From NCBI GenBank assembly GCA_023413135.1, contig JAEZQK010000084.1, forward strand, positions 1 to 60,060: DNA of 60,060 nucleotides, written 5' to 3'. Position numbers and translations under genes: made by a program. Shown here in pieces: positions 50,353 to 59,131 of the stretch. How positions within the stretch are numbered: the first letter of the stretch is position 1; each line of letters opens with the position of its first letter. The notes below the pieces were generated by a model that made no database searches, was not told where the DNA came from, and saw nothing but the letters and a program-made list of their open reading frames with translations. The stretch comes from Bacillota bacterium. Its GTDB lineage: Bacteria > Bacillota > Clostridia > Christensenellales > Aristaeellaceae.

Positions 50353-51200
50353 CAAAGTGAAAACCTCCACACAACCCTGTCTCCGTCAAGCACCGGCTCG
50401 ACTGCACAGGGGATGCCTTGCACTTTAAGCCCCAGCCAGAAATGACAGGCACAGACACCCACGTCCATATCGCAATGTTCCCACTTGAAATGCTTGTAGC
50501 CCTTTGGTTTTGCAATTGTTACCGTTTTACCGTCGCCTGAAACTGCAAAGCGCCAGTGTTGACTGTTTCCGCCTGAAGGCGCCTTGCGTGCGAAATCCAG
50601 CGCGTATTGGATCTCAGGCGGCAGCTTTTCGGGGTCCGTACCGTTCTCCATAAGTTCGGCGAGGGGCTTGCGCTTAAAACTCATCATGCTGCTTGCTATG
50701 CGGTCGGCAAGGCGTAATCCTTTTTGCTCCCAATAACCCAGCGGGGTAATGCAAATCGCACGTATGCCTTCCACTTCATCTTTACCGTAGCCAAATAATG
50801 GCGCAGGATCGTTTGCGTGCTTGCCCAAATGCGGCATGGCACGCTCGACCTCCGGCAAAATGTAATGGCCGAACCAGCAGGTGCAAAGTTCCAGGCCTGT
50901 AGCGTACAAAATAAAGAGCTCCCCCAAAAAACCTGTCTTGCCGATGGACATAAGGTCGGTTCTGGACATAAACGCGAGGCAGTCGGGTGGCGGGTTTTTC
51001 AGATTATTAGCCAGTGGATGGCCGATTGACTTGAAAAAGCGCAGCTCATAGTCATGCTCAAAGGGTAGATCCATCGAATTTGCAAATGCTTTGAGCTTTT
51101 CCATAACCTTATCATCAACCGGCCGGTTCTGATAGCTGCGGCACGAGTGGCGGGTATTCACAGCGGTTTCCCAAAATGGCTTATTCTTAGCGAAATCCAT
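50352..51200 (-). CDS. Nitroreductase-family protein
   Basis: A 282-residue protein with the nitroreductase (FMN-binding) fold. Visible are TRHSCRSYQNRPVDD at the start (the usual RRSxRxF motif), the GLELCTCWFGHYILPEV region, a second-half RKAPSGGNSQHWRF (the flavin-contacting APSGGNxQPW motif) and a final beta-sheet. It appears to be the fused two-domain type often called putative TM nitroreductase. AGGAG stands 8 bases before ATG 51200. It is the first gene of an operon with the TetR regulator, so its substrate is probably the inducing compound, a nitro- or quinone-type molecule. Confidence 0.85.
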   Translation of the reverse strand: MDFAKNKPFWETAVNTRHSCRSYQNRPVDDKVMEKLKAFANSMDLPFEHDYELRFFKSIGHPLANNLKNPPPDCLAFMSRTDLMSIGKTGFLGELFILYATGLELCTCWFGHYILPEVERAMPHLGKHANDPAPLFGYGKDEVEGIRAICITPLGYWEQKGLRLADRIASSMMSFKRKPLAELMENGTDPEKLPPEIQYALDFARKAPSGGNSQHWRFAVSGDGKTVTIAKPKGYKHFKWEHCDMDVGVCACHFWLGLKVQGIPCAVEPVLDGDRVVWRFSL

Positions 51201-51223
51201 AAAAGTCAACTCCTGCATTAGAA

Positions 51224-51272
51224 TTGAACGAATGTTCAAATCTATTATGACAGGTTTTGAACGACTGTTCAA
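51224..51272 (-). promoter_or_regulatory. Promoter with twin TetR operators
   Basis: Two copies of TTGAAC-N4-GTTCAA lie at 51224-51239 and 51257-51272, centres 33 bp apart. On the minus strand TTGAAC and CATAAT form a 17-base-spaced promoter; one palindrome covers its -35 and spacer, the other lies just after the -10. The arrangement fits repression by the TetR protein encoded downstream. Confidence 0.82.
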
Positions 51273-51380
51273 GTGCTTTTCGAAAATTTATTGCAAATTT
51301 CTTTGGAAGAATTCCAAAGATTTTGAAGCTTTAGTCAGAAGATATCCGGCAAACTGATTAAGAACCGGCGATATGATCTA

Positions 51381-52013
51381 TCATTCTGCTAAACGGATGT
51401 TTTCGTTTGCTATCTCATTAAAAATATTGCCGAATGCACAGGCTTTCTCAAGGCATGCATCAAAGTATCGCTTTTCATAATAGGATTTGGCAATCCTGAC
51501 GGCTTTGGGATTGCTTTTTTCGAAGGCCTTTGTAACTACATTCATGTTGCCATTTCGAAGCTTCAATTCAAAATATGTTTGCATAACAAGCTGTACCGTT
51601 TCCAGCAATCCATATTCAAAGCTGACTTGCATATTCTTTGACGCGATATACGGATCTTCATGACAGTAGTGAACAGCCCCACAGTAACTGTCCTTTGCAG
51701 CTATGCGCAATTTAAAAATATCGCTCATTACAATTGTACCAAGGCACATTGGACACGGCTCCATGCAGGCATATAAGGTGTAGCCTTGTACATGAGGGTA
51801 CTTTCGGGTATCAAGGCTTTGCAGCGCCTCGGTTTCCGCATGTGCGATCCTTGGATTCGCGCAATCCCTTTCGAAAACGCGGTTTCGCCCAACGGAAATG
51901 ATGTTGCCGTTTTCATCGGCAATGCAGGCGCCAATGGGGATGGAACCATGTCCAAACGCCTTCCAGCCCTGTTCAAATGCAACTTTCCAAGGTTCTTCCA
52001 CGCTGGCCCACAT
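51381..52013 (-). CDS. Zinc-dependent nucleoside/cytidine deaminase family protein
   Basis: A 210-residue deaminase. Zinc and catalytic motifs: IAHAETEAL (HAE) and MEPCPMCLG (PCxxC). The pattern resembles guanine deaminase or tRNA-adenosine deaminase-like enzymes, but a C-terminal extension of about 70 residues distinguishes it. The start is set at ATG 52013, 6 bases after GAGG; codons two and four steps upstream are alternatives. The substrate is unknown. It follows the DUF421 gene by 27 bases on the same strand. Confidence 0.82.
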   Translation of the reverse strand: MWASVEEPWKVAFEQGWKAFGHGSIPIGACIADENGNIISVGRNRVFERDCANPRIAHAETEALQSLDTRKYPHVQGYTLYACMEPCPMCLGTIVMSDIFKLRIAAKDSYCGAVHYCHEDPYIASKNMQVSFEYGLLETVQLVMQTYFELKLRNGNMNVVTKAFEKSNPKAVRIAKSYYEKRYFDACLEKACAFGNIFNEIANENIRLAE

Positions 52014-52040
52014 ATACATCCTCAACGATTTTCTATATAT

Positions 52041-52730
52041 TTACTGATTAAGCTGAACAAATAATCCTGCAGATGGACTCCATTCTGCATATAGTACATT
52101 AAGTATATCACCTACCTGTTTTTGCTGCAATTCATTTTCAAGCCAATTCTGGTCATGTTCAGTCTTCCTTAGGTTGGATGTAAGCACCTGACCCTCAATG
52201 ATTAACGGCAGGGGCAGGTATACCGGTTTGGGTTCAATGTTCAAATCGCTTTTAATCACCTGATCAAATTGGGCCTTTTTGATAAGCGTGATCATTCCAT
52301 TATGCTCCAATATCGCGAACTCGATTTCACTGATCGAATATGCGCCTCTGTCTCTTATGAGACTCAGTAATTCCACAAAATCAAGCTTCTCTTTTTTCAT
52401 GATTTGATAGTCTATTTTTCCATGATTGATAAGCAGCGTCGGGGAACCTTCAACAACACGGCGGAACCGCTTTGATTTTTGAACAGTCTTTTCAACGGCA
52501 TAAACCAAAATCGTCCAGATAGAAATGGCATACAGGACATGGAATATTGTAATATCATTATCATATATGGCATTACCTAGAAATTCCCCGAGCACAATGG
52601 CGGAAATAAAGTCAAAAGGTGATATTTGCTGAAACTGCCTTTTTCCAATGATCTTTACCGAGATAAGCAAGCCGATAAAGCCAAAGAGCAGCTCGATGGT
52701 CAATTGAAAATAAATAGATGTAAACAACAC
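52041..52730 (-). CDS. DUF421 (YetF-like) membrane protein
   Basis: A 229-residue protein with three N-terminal membrane helices (about 10-28, 38-55, 60-78) and a cytoplasmic alpha/beta domain of the YetF/DUF421 type. Signatures: IIGKRQFQQISPFDFISAIVLGE and LLSLIRDRGAYSISEIEFAILEHNG. YetF-like proteins are linked to sporulation and stress in bacilli, with unknown mechanism. The start is GTG with AGAGG upstream. It probably forms a two-gene unit with the deaminase gene. Confidence 0.88.
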   Translation of the reverse strand: MLFTSIYFQLTIELLFGFIGLLISVKIIGKRQFQQISPFDFISAIVLGEFLGNAIYDNDITIFHVLYAISIWTILVYAVEKTVQKSKRFRRVVEGSPTLLINHGKIDYQIMKKEKLDFVELLSLIRDRGAYSISEIEFAILEHNGMITLIKKAQFDQVIKSDLNIEPKPVYLPLPLIIEGQVLTSNLRKTEHDQNWLENELQQKQVGDILNVLYAEWSPSAGLFVQLNQ

Positions 52731-52801
52731 ATTGCCTCTTTTCTTTTTTTGATAGTATCCCTTAATTCAACCATTTCTATGTGCAAGTCATACTAATGGA
52801 G

Positions 52802-52936
52802 AACATTATTGCGTCGATGGCCGTGAGAGATTTTTGCGCAATACAAGGAGACAAAGCGAGGCGTAGCAGCGCTACGCTGAGCGGCAGTCGACGCCCTAGT
52901 GCGCGAAAAGATCCACGGCAACGACGCAATAATGTT
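52802..52936. repeat. Long imperfect inverted repeat (MITE-like or structured RNA)
   Basis: Arms of about 38 bases (52802-52840 and 52900-52936) begin with a perfect 15-base match (AACATTATTGCGTCG and its complement) and pair with a few mismatches further in. A 59-base centre contains another small stem (GCGTAG...CTACGC). The element lies between genes on opposite strands. It overlaps a 76-codon open frame that I take to be chance. Confidence 0.75.
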
Positions 52937-52999
52937 TGGAAGCAGTATCAAACGGGAGGACATATACGTATAAAAGACGAATGCGGCGCATATAAAAAG

Positions 53000-53035
53000 C
53001 GGGCCTGTTGAAACGCGGCGGATTCAACAGGCCCG
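53000..53035 (-). terminator. Terminator after the VOC-family gene
   Basis: A perfect 13-bp stem, CGGGCCTGTTGAA with TTCAACAGGCCCG, runs into CTTTTTATA on the minus strand. Confidence 0.9.
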
Positions 53036-53091
53036 GTTATATTTTTCATTTTGTGAATATATGGGAGCATGGAGGAATGTGCTTACGTATT

Positions 53092-53517
53092 TTACCGTTC
53101 CGTCTGCTCCGTCATCAGACCCCAGCGGAAGCCAAATTTGTCGATGAACACCACCATGCAGGAACTGTACGATGTGCTTTGTATGGGATAGATCGTCGTA
53201 CTGTTTTCCTTCAAAACCTCATAGGCCCGCAGCACTTCTTCCTTTGTGTCAAAGGTCACGGTCAGCGAAAGCGAAAGGCTTGTGGTAAACGGAACATCAA
53301 GATTGTCACACATCATGATTCTTTGATTCCCAAAAAGCAGCTCGGCGTGATAGATATATTTTTTCTCTTCCGGTTTCAACTCTTTGCTAAAATCTTCCTT
53401 GCTCGCGTCTGCATACCGAAGCATACAGCCAACTTTCGCATCGAAGGCTTTTTGGTACAGAAGCATGGCTTCCTCACAGCGGCCGGCGAAATTGAAGTTT
53501 GGGGTGATGAGGGGCAT
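53092..53517 (-). CDS. VOC-family protein (PhnB/glyoxalase-like)
   Basis: A 141-residue VOC-fold protein of the PhnB / 3-demethylubiquinone methyltransferase-like type: NFNFAGRCEEAMLLYQKAF at the start, the HAELLFGNQRIMMCDN strand in the middle and DKFGFRWGLMTEQ at the end. Members are found with and without metal sites; function here is unknown. AAGGAGG precedes the ATG. It sits 23 bases behind the vWA gene and ends before a strong terminator. Confidence 0.85.
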   Translation of the reverse strand: MPLITPNFNFAGRCEEAMLLYQKAFDAKVGCMLRYADASKEDFSKELKPEEKKYIYHAELLFGNQRIMMCDNLDVPFTTSLSLSLTVTFDTKEEVLRAYEVLKENSTTIYPIQSTSYSSCMVVFIDKFGFRWGLMTEQTER

Positions 53518-53540
53518 ATGGAGAGCCTCCTTATCATTCG

Positions 53541-55208
53541 TTAAATCTGCGAATTGAAGATATTTCTCAAATTGTACACCACGTTGGATTCATCCGCCTT
53601 GGTGCTGGAAGCCTCGTTGATGTTGCTCAAGGCTGTCAGGCCGGTCATGTCGGCGCCGCTGCCGTAGCCGATGGTGTGGATCGGTATGGACAGCCCCTGC
53701 ACTACGGGCGTAATCTGGTCAATGCTGTAACCGCGGTTTTGCGCGCCGTCTGACAGCACGAAAAGCATCAGCTTGGCACCCGGCATCTCAGCCTTCTTGT
53801 CCAGAAGCATCTTGACGCCCTCCAGCACCCCGTCGTATGTGGCCGTGCCGCCGCCGGCGGACAAATCCTTTACGGCGCCGTTGAAGTACGCCTTTTGTTT
53901 GCCGGTAAATTCATCAATGGGCAAATTGATATACACACTGTCGGAATAGCTGATCAGGCCGATGTAGTTGCCCTCGCCGATGTATTGGGAGGCGTTGAGC
54001 AGCGAGCTTTTCAGCTCCTTGATGGGCGTGCCGTCCATGCTACCCGAGATATCGGCCACGAAGACGGCCACCACGGGCTGTCCGCCATCTTTGTTCTCCT
54101 TCCAAACCTTTTGCGCCGCGAAAAGCTGCGCGCCTTTCAGGTTCAGCTCCTGGCCGGGATAATCGTCCAGCGCGTTAAAGCCGTAGCGAACGGCATCCTT
54201 TTGGGCCTGCGGCTGCAAACAGTAGTCCGTGAACATTTTCAGCACGGCCTTCTGATCTTCGCTGATTCCGCCCATTGCATAAACCGGGTTATCGTGTCTA
54301 ACACCAAAGGGCGTGAATACGTAATCGCTCAGCGTTGGCTCGATGGAATACGCCTGGTATTCCATGATCATCGCGTCCAGTATGCCTTTCTTGGCGCTTT
54401 CACGCATCTGCGCCGTGGTGTAGGCTACGGGCGGCACCTGCGTTTGGAAAGATTGCAGCTTTTCTACGGCCGTGGCGCTCAGCGGATCATTCGGATCGAA
54501 AGCTTGCAGCATTGCGGTTAAGATGTTCAGCCCCGTGCTGCTGGCGTAGGGGTTGGTATACCCCAAAAGAAGATTTCCCTCCAGCACGGCGCTTAAGATC
54601 TTATCCAGAGTCACCTCGCCGTTTTTGCTTGTGAAGTCGGTATACGCCTTCTTGCTCATAAGAATGCCCGCCGTATTGCCGGCGATGCGCTTTTCCACAA
54701 GTTCGAAGGGAATCCCGCGGGAGGCAATCATCTCTGCCCACAATTCGTTGGTTGGTGTAAAGGCGGCAGGAACATGCTTGCCGGTAAAGATATATTCTGT
54801 CGCAAGGCCGGAGGCAATGGGCCGGATGGAAACGGAAACCCGCCGGCCGTTCAGCGTAAGATTGGATTTGTTGAAGTTTTCGGCCACAAGATTCAGCCAG
54901 CCGTCCATGCCGGAGCCGGCTTTCTCGGTGGAGGCTACGATTTCCACGTCGATCGCGCCGGCCCCCTGTACGCTCAGCGGATAGTTTGAGATATCCGGCA
55001 GCTCGTCGGCGGCGTCAGTCAATTCCGTACCGCTGATATCGAGCCTTGGAGTAAGCGTGTTGACGCTCACCTTGGTAAGGAGCGCGTCCAGCGTATCCAT
55101 AGCCTGGTCGGAAGTAAGGCCGGCTTGTTTGGCATTGCCCCCGCCGCAGCCAGTGAGAAGGATTAATAGCAGCGCCAGAGCGCCCGTCAGTGTAAGCAGC
55201 TTTTTCAC
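53541..55208 (-). CDS. Lipoprotein with substrate-binding and von Willebrand A domains
   Basis: A 555-residue surface protein. The N-terminus is a lipoprotein signal with lipobox LLTGC (Cys21). Residues about 60-370 resemble a periplasmic-binding (SBP_bac_11-like) fold. The C-terminal vWA domain (about 380-550) has the MIDAS motif DISGSM (Asp386, Ser388, Ser390), the DGVLEGVKM strand and VLSDGAQNRG. The start is GTG 55208, with AAGGAGG upstream. It is co-transcribed with a membrane protein gene. Such proteins probably bind a ligand or partner at the cell surface in a metal-dependent way; the pathway is unknown. Confidence 0.82.
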   Translation of the reverse strand: MKKLLTLTGALALLLILLTGCGGGNAKQAGLTSDQAMDTLDALLTKVSVNTLTPRLDISGTELTDAADELPDISNYPLSVQGAGAIDVEIVASTEKAGSGMDGWLNLVAENFNKSNLTLNGRRVSVSIRPIASGLATEYIFTGKHVPAAFTPTNELWAEMIASRGIPFELVEKRIAGNTAGILMSKKAYTDFTSKNGEVTLDKILSAVLEGNLLLGYTNPYASSTGLNILTAMLQAFDPNDPLSATAVEKLQSFQTQVPPVAYTTAQMRESAKKGILDAMIMEYQAYSIEPTLSDYVFTPFGVRHDNPVYAMGGISEDQKAVLKMFTDYCLQPQAQKDAVRYGFNALDDYPGQELNLKGAQLFAAQKVWKENKDGGQPVVAVFVADISGSMDGTPIKELKSSLLNASQYIGEGNYIGLISYSDSVYINLPIDEFTGKQKAYFNGAVKDLSAGGGTATYDGVLEGVKMLLDKKAEMPGAKLMLFVLSDGAQNRGYSIDQITPVVQGLSIPIHTIGYGSGADMTGLTALSNINEASSTKADESNVVYNLRNIFNSQI

Positions 55209-55221
55209 CCTTTGCGCCTCC

Positions 55222-55968
55222 TTATTTGATTTCCATTCGGATCCCATCATTGTACAGGGAGTGGATCACATCCGTCATGATCTGCAGGTCCATGGTATCC
55301 CGGCCCGCCTTCTTTTCCTCCACATAGCGCACGGTTTCTGCCAGCAGCTTTTCACAGCGGTTGAGCACATCTTCGTTCTCGCTGAGGAAGGTCTGCATGT
55401 AACGGGCGTGCTCTGCGTAGACCTCTTGCCTACGCCGCGCGTTTTCTTCTTCGGGATCACAGAGCAAAGCACGGTTCAAAACAAGAATCAGCTTGCGGCA
55501 CAGCGTTTGCTCGGCGTCTTTTAGCGCATCGTTGGCTTCGCTGAGCAGTGAAATCTCATTGCGCTCCAGTATCTCGTTCATCTTTTCCTTTTTGCGTCCG
55601 ATATTATCCAGTTGATCCAGGCCCTGCTGCAAAAGCGGTTCAAGTTGCGGCCTCTCTGATATAAACCGCGTAAGCTCCTGACGCATTTCCTCGGGATCCT
55701 GCACCTTGTCCGGCGAGAATGTCAGCTTGATCGGTGCAGCCGCCATTCGTTTCCTGCGCTTTATCCATGCAAATAGGAGGAAGAGGTTTAGCAGCACCGC
55801 CAGGGCGGCCCACGCGATCCAGCCGGCCGTGATGAGCCGGTCGGCCCGGAGGATGCCCATGCGGATAATCCACTCCGTGCGGTTGATTCTAAGGAGCCAG
55901 ATCAATCCTGCAAGCAGCGCGCATTCCGTTACGGCCAGCCCCGCTGTCCATAGCCTTGATTTCTTCAT
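55222..55968 (-). CDS. Two-helix membrane protein with cytoplasmic coiled coil
   Basis: A 248-residue protein I do not recognise by name. Two helices (about 8-26 and 46-68) are followed by a long, highly charged helical region (about 75-245) with coiled-coil character (RPQLEPLLQQGLDQLDNIGRKKEKMNEILERNEISLLSE). GGAGGAG precedes ATG 55968. It ends 13 bases before the vWA lipoprotein gene and shares its strong promoter. It may link the surface lipoprotein to a cytoplasmic partner, which is inference from gene order only. Confidence 0.65.
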   Translation of the reverse strand: MKKSRLWTAGLAVTECALLAGLIWLLRINRTEWIIRMGILRADRLITAGWIAWAALAVLLNLFLLFAWIKRRKRMAAAPIKLTFSPDKVQDPEEMRQELTRFISERPQLEPLLQQGLDQLDNIGRKKEKMNEILERNEISLLSEANDALKDAEQTLCRKLILVLNRALLCDPEEENARRRQEVYAEHARYMQTFLSENEDVLNRCEKLLAETVRYVEEKKAGRDTMDLQIMTDVIHSLYNDGIRMEIK

Positions 55969-56003
55969 TCGGCCTCTCCTCCGTCAGCTTGTCTTCCCCA
56001 AAT

Positions 56004-56032
56004 ATTATACCATTGTTCGACACGAATCCCAA
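56004..56032 (-). promoter_or_regulatory. Strong promoter of the membrane protein/vWA operon
   Basis: On the minus strand TTGGGA and TATAAT are separated by 17 bases and the -10 is preceded by TGG (extended -10). It is about 36 bases before the ATG at 55968. Confidence 0.82.
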
Positions 56033-56194
56033 GTTTATCATTTGCTGCCATGTAAATTATTTGCAGCGGTAAGGGCCTTTGAAGCTTGCCTATCCCGGCC
56101 GGCGAACGATAGACTCGCAAGGATTGGCATGCAATCATCATACGGAAATTTCGTACCGGCTGTTCGGTGATTGCTGCTGATGGAAAGAAAAATA

Positions 56195-56782
56195 CTATTG
56201 TTTCCTGATGACCGCATTGAGCCATTTCTCGTGCTGCCTGCCCTCGCGAACATCATTGCCGACCACTGCTTCCATGATTTGCAATTCTTCAATTTGCCGT
56301 ATGATGCCTGCCAATACATCTTCGGTTAGATCGGTAAAGTATCTTCCATTGCGTTCGCCTTCAAAGGTTCCATATTTGAAGGATACGTATAGATAGCCGC
56401 CAGGTTTTAATGAACGTGCGATCTTTTCGAATATGGAAGGCAAATGACGAGAAGGAACATGAAGCAGGGAGGCGCAAGCCCAGACACCATCAAAGCTTTC
56501 ATGATAATCGATTTGATCAAATGTGATGTTTCTTACCTCCTGGCCGATGTATGCGCTCGCCATTTTGCATAGTTCCGTTGAGCCGTCAAGCGCGACTACA
56601 GAATACCCATGCTCCAGAAAATACTTGCTGTCTCTGCCCGATCCGCATCCAAGATCGCATATAATTGCGCCTTGCGGAAGATATTTCAGAAATAATTGAT
56701 GAAGGGATTCAATATTCACATGTACGGTTCCTTGAACAAAGTCGGATGCAATGGTGTCGTAATAATGAAGTGTATTATCCAA
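56195..56782 (-). CDS. Class I SAM-dependent methyltransferase
   Basis: A 195-residue methyltransferase. Motif I is ICDLGCGSGRDSKYFLE, motif II ends in ALDGS, and the later LLHVPSRHLPSIFEKIARSLKPGGYLYVSFKYG covers motifs post-II and III. The overall layout fits the Methyltransf_11/25 group, often with small-molecule substrates. The start is TTG 56782 with GGAGG 8 bases upstream. It is a single-gene unit; the substrate is unknown. Confidence 0.88.
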   Translation of the reverse strand: MDNTLHYYDTIASDFVQGTVHVNIESLHQLFLKYLPQGAIICDLGCGSGRDSKYFLEHGYSVVALDGSTELCKMASAYIGQEVRNITFDQIDYHESFDGVWACASLLHVPSRHLPSIFEKIARSLKPGGYLYVSFKYGTFEGERNGRYFTDLTEDVLAGIIRQIEELQIMEAVVGNDVREGRQHEKWLNAVIRKQ

Positions 56783-56953
56783 ATACTCATCCTCCGCGTT
56801 AAATTCGTTGGCATGGTGCTAGTGAATAAGTGTTCGCATTTCGCTTTTTATTATATCGTGCATCAATTGAAATGAAAAGATTGTTTCCCTCAAAGCATAC
56901 AGAATGACGGTTATAAAGCGCTAATATGCGGCTAAAGATGAAATCATCTGCCG

Positions 56954-57340
56954 TCAGGCATGATCCAGCAGCTCCTTGCGCGCGTATTTGGGCAGCTTCG
57001 CTGTGACGGCCGCATAGGCATGATCGATCATGCGTTTGATCTCATCGTCGGGTACTTCACCGGTCAGCCTGACAGTGTTGAAATACGGCTGCTGAACGGG
57101 CGGGCAGTGGTAGCCGCGCGTCACCGCGCCGGGGTAGACGTTTCGATAGACCTCTCCGGTGGCGCGGTCGCAGCTGAAGGTGGCGCAGGGCTCACCTTTC
57201 AAAATAAACAGCTGAGCGAAGATCCGCGCCGCGCTATTAGTTGATTTGACCTTGAGTATGACGGCTTGCGGCCCGAAGGGGAAGTCCACAAACGCGCCGG
57301 GCTTGGTAAGGCAATAGTCAATGATTTGCTGTGAAGTCAT
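56954..57340 (-). CDS. MmcQ/YjbR-family protein
   Basis: A 128-residue protein of the MmcQ/YjbR (DUF419) family with the CyaY-like fold: IIDYCLTKPGAFVDFPFGPQAVILKV at the start, CDRATGEVYRNVYPGAVTRGYHCPP in the middle and PDDEIKRMIDHAYAAVTAKL near the end. Members are called DNA-binding in databases, but the role is not settled. ATG 57340 follows GTGAGG; the longer frame overlaps the GGDEF gene. It begins 8 bases after that gene's stop. Confidence 0.88.
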   Translation of the reverse strand: MTSQQIIDYCLTKPGAFVDFPFGPQAVILKVKSTNSAARIFAQLFILKGEPCATFSCDRATGEVYRNVYPGAVTRGYHCPPVQQPYFNTVRLTGEVPDDEIKRMIDHAYAAVTAKLPKYARKELLDHA

Positions 57341-57348
57341 AGTAATCC

Positions 57349-58803
57349 TCACTCCGGTCTGCTGACCGTGATCCGGTCCCGACCGTTTTCTTTGGAGCAA
57401 TACAAAGCCTCATCAGCTTTTTTTAGTACCTGCTCCATGCTAAGTTTTTCGTTGATCTCAATCATTCCTACGCTCACCGTTACACTGTAGTCGCCCTCTT
57501 TTTCCTCGTTTTTCAGAGCGCCCATAAATAGACTGAGAATCCGTCGGGCCTTCTCGGGCTCGACCGCCAATATTCCTATAAACTCATCTCCGCCCCAGCG
57601 AGCCGCGATCCCATATTCGTTGATTGCATTTCGCAGCTCATTTGCTACCATCGTAAGGATCGCATTTCCAAACATGTGGCCATGCACGTCGTTCACTTCT
57701 TTAAAATGGTCAATATCCAGCATGAAAAGCGTCTTTTTCTGTTCATGGTGCTTCCGGACAAATGCCGGATATTGTTTGGAAAACAACCTTCTGTTAGATA
57801 GCCCGGTCAGCTCGTCCGTATTCTCTGTTGTTACTATGCGCTTATTGTAATTGAAAAATACAGCCGTTGTGACAACAATACAAGCCGCAAGGGTGACGAG
57901 CATGAAGAACACATTGCTCTTTATCCTTTCTTGGAATGAACTGCTGATTGAATTGGTCTCCATCTCCAGCACCAAGAACCAACCAAGGGTGTCGTCATAT
58001 TTGGTAATCAAACATTTTCGCTCGCCGCCGGAGGTAAACCACTGCATTTGAGACTCCCCGGACTTGTTCATCTTGATTTCTTCCTTGATTCCGGTGTGCT
58101 CCGGCAGACTGTCTTGACTTACGAATATATCGGTACCGCCGGTAAAGGAGTTCTCAGAACCGCCCACATTTATGATATAGACTGACAGGTCGTAGTCATT
58201 TTCATAGGAACGGATCGTATCCTCTATGAAGGAAGCCTGAAGCCCAACCCCGATTACGCCCAGGAGCCTGCCGTCGTCCCCTGCCACGCGGAAGTTAACA
58301 AATACGGTAATGCTATTGTGATTGGCCTCGTTCGTATCGACCTGTAGATCATACTCATGACCGGATTCTATAAAATTATAATACCAGACATCATGCTCAT
58401 CATCCCTTGAAATTGTCTTGTTCAAGCCGTCCTGATAGTAATAGCTGCCGGTCTGGTCTGAGACGCAGAACACTGTCGTATAGTCATACTTTACCTGATA
58501 AGCCTTCAAATAGGTATATAACTGTTTAAGATACGCATCGTCTCCGGTGCTTTCGGGTTCCCCTAAAAGCCATGTTTTCAGGAACTCATCATTTGCCATT
58601 GTCTTGGAGACCATCACCGGTTTGCTCATGGAGTTTTCGATGTGGTTGGAGATATCTGCATCTGCAAGACTGATAATGTTCTCCAGGTGCTTTTCTGCCA
58701 GCTGCTGGTATGATTTTGTATCCCTATACACAATTGCGGTAAATCCGGCCACAATAGAAAGGATAATGATCATATTGCTAATCAGCAGCATATGTTTTTT
58801 CAT
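57349..58803 (-). CDS. Diguanylate cyclase with extracellular Cache sensor
   Basis: A 484-residue membrane protein. Helix 1 (about 5-25) and helix 2 (about 300-320) enclose a dCache-type sensor (VFCVSDQTGSYYYQDGLNKTISRDDEHDVWYYNF, then INVGGSENSFTGG). The C-terminal GGDEF domain carries the active-site motif RWGGDEF (404-408) and MLDIDHFKEVNDVHGH, so it should make cyclic-di-GMP. The inhibitory RxxD site upstream of GGDEF is not seen. ATG 58803 has AAAGGAG 7 bases upstream. It shares a transcript with the YjbR gene. Confidence 0.92.
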   Translation of the reverse strand: MKKHMLLISNMIIILSIVAGFTAIVYRDTKSYQQLAEKHLENIISLADADISNHIENSMSKPVMVSKTMANDEFLKTWLLGEPESTGDDAYLKQLYTYLKAYQVKYDYTTVFCVSDQTGSYYYQDGLNKTISRDDEHDVWYYNFIESGHEYDLQVDTNEANHNSITVFVNFRVAGDDGRLLGVIGVGLQASFIEDTIRSYENDYDLSVYIINVGGSENSFTGGTDIFVSQDSLPEHTGIKEEIKMNKSGESQMQWFTSGGERKCLITKYDDTLGWFLVLEMETNSISSSFQERIKSNVFFMLVTLAACIVVTTAVFFNYNKRIVTTENTDELTGLSNRRLFSKQYPAFVRKHHEQKKTLFMLDIDHFKEVNDVHGHMFGNAILTMVANELRNAINEYGIAARWGGDEFIGILAVEPEKARRILSLFMGALKNEEKEGDYSVTVSVGMIEINEKLSMEQVLKKADEALYCSKENGRDRITVSRPE

Positions 58804-58969
58804 ACTGGACTCCTTTTGTGTAAGCATATAATAGGGATACTTGGTTAAAATCATCATCAGTCATAAATGAGCCTATAAACCCATTATATGACGAATTTTG
58901 CGATTTAGTATATCATAAAAAAAGAACTTGGACCACGAAGATTCAAGCCTTTTTTTATAGATGATGTAC

Positions 58970-59131
58970 TTAATCAATCAACACAGTTTCAATTAGATTA
59001 TCAAGGAAATGGAGTTCGATGGTTCCGGTTTCGGAACCATTTTTCCATCCATATACTGCTTTTATAACGGTCTTGGATTTTACGAGCAAGTTTGTAATGA
59101 CTAGATGATCTTCAGGGTGACGGCTCTTCAA
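58970..59131 (-). CDS. Small open frame overlapping the end of the DUF4406-like gene
   Basis: A 53-residue frame starts at TTG 59131, 6 bases after GGTGAG, and overlaps the last 20 bases of the preceding gene in another frame. The peptide has a plausible globular pattern (VIKAVYGWKNGSETGTIELH, then LDNLIETVLID). It is either a real small partner gene or the displaced C-terminal continuation of the gene before it. No family is recognised. Confidence 0.4.
   Translation of the reverse strand: MKSRHPEDHLVITNLLVKSKTVIKAVYGWKNGSETGTIELHFLDNLIETVLID

Noticed and set aside
51301..51319. CTTTGGAAGAATTCCAAAG palindrome as an operator
   Set aside because: It lies between the deaminase stop and the nitroreductase promoter, away from any promoter core; more likely a weak terminator for the deaminase gene.
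52781..53011. A 76-codon + frame
   Set aside because: It is formed mostly by the inverted repeat and shows no conserved protein pattern.
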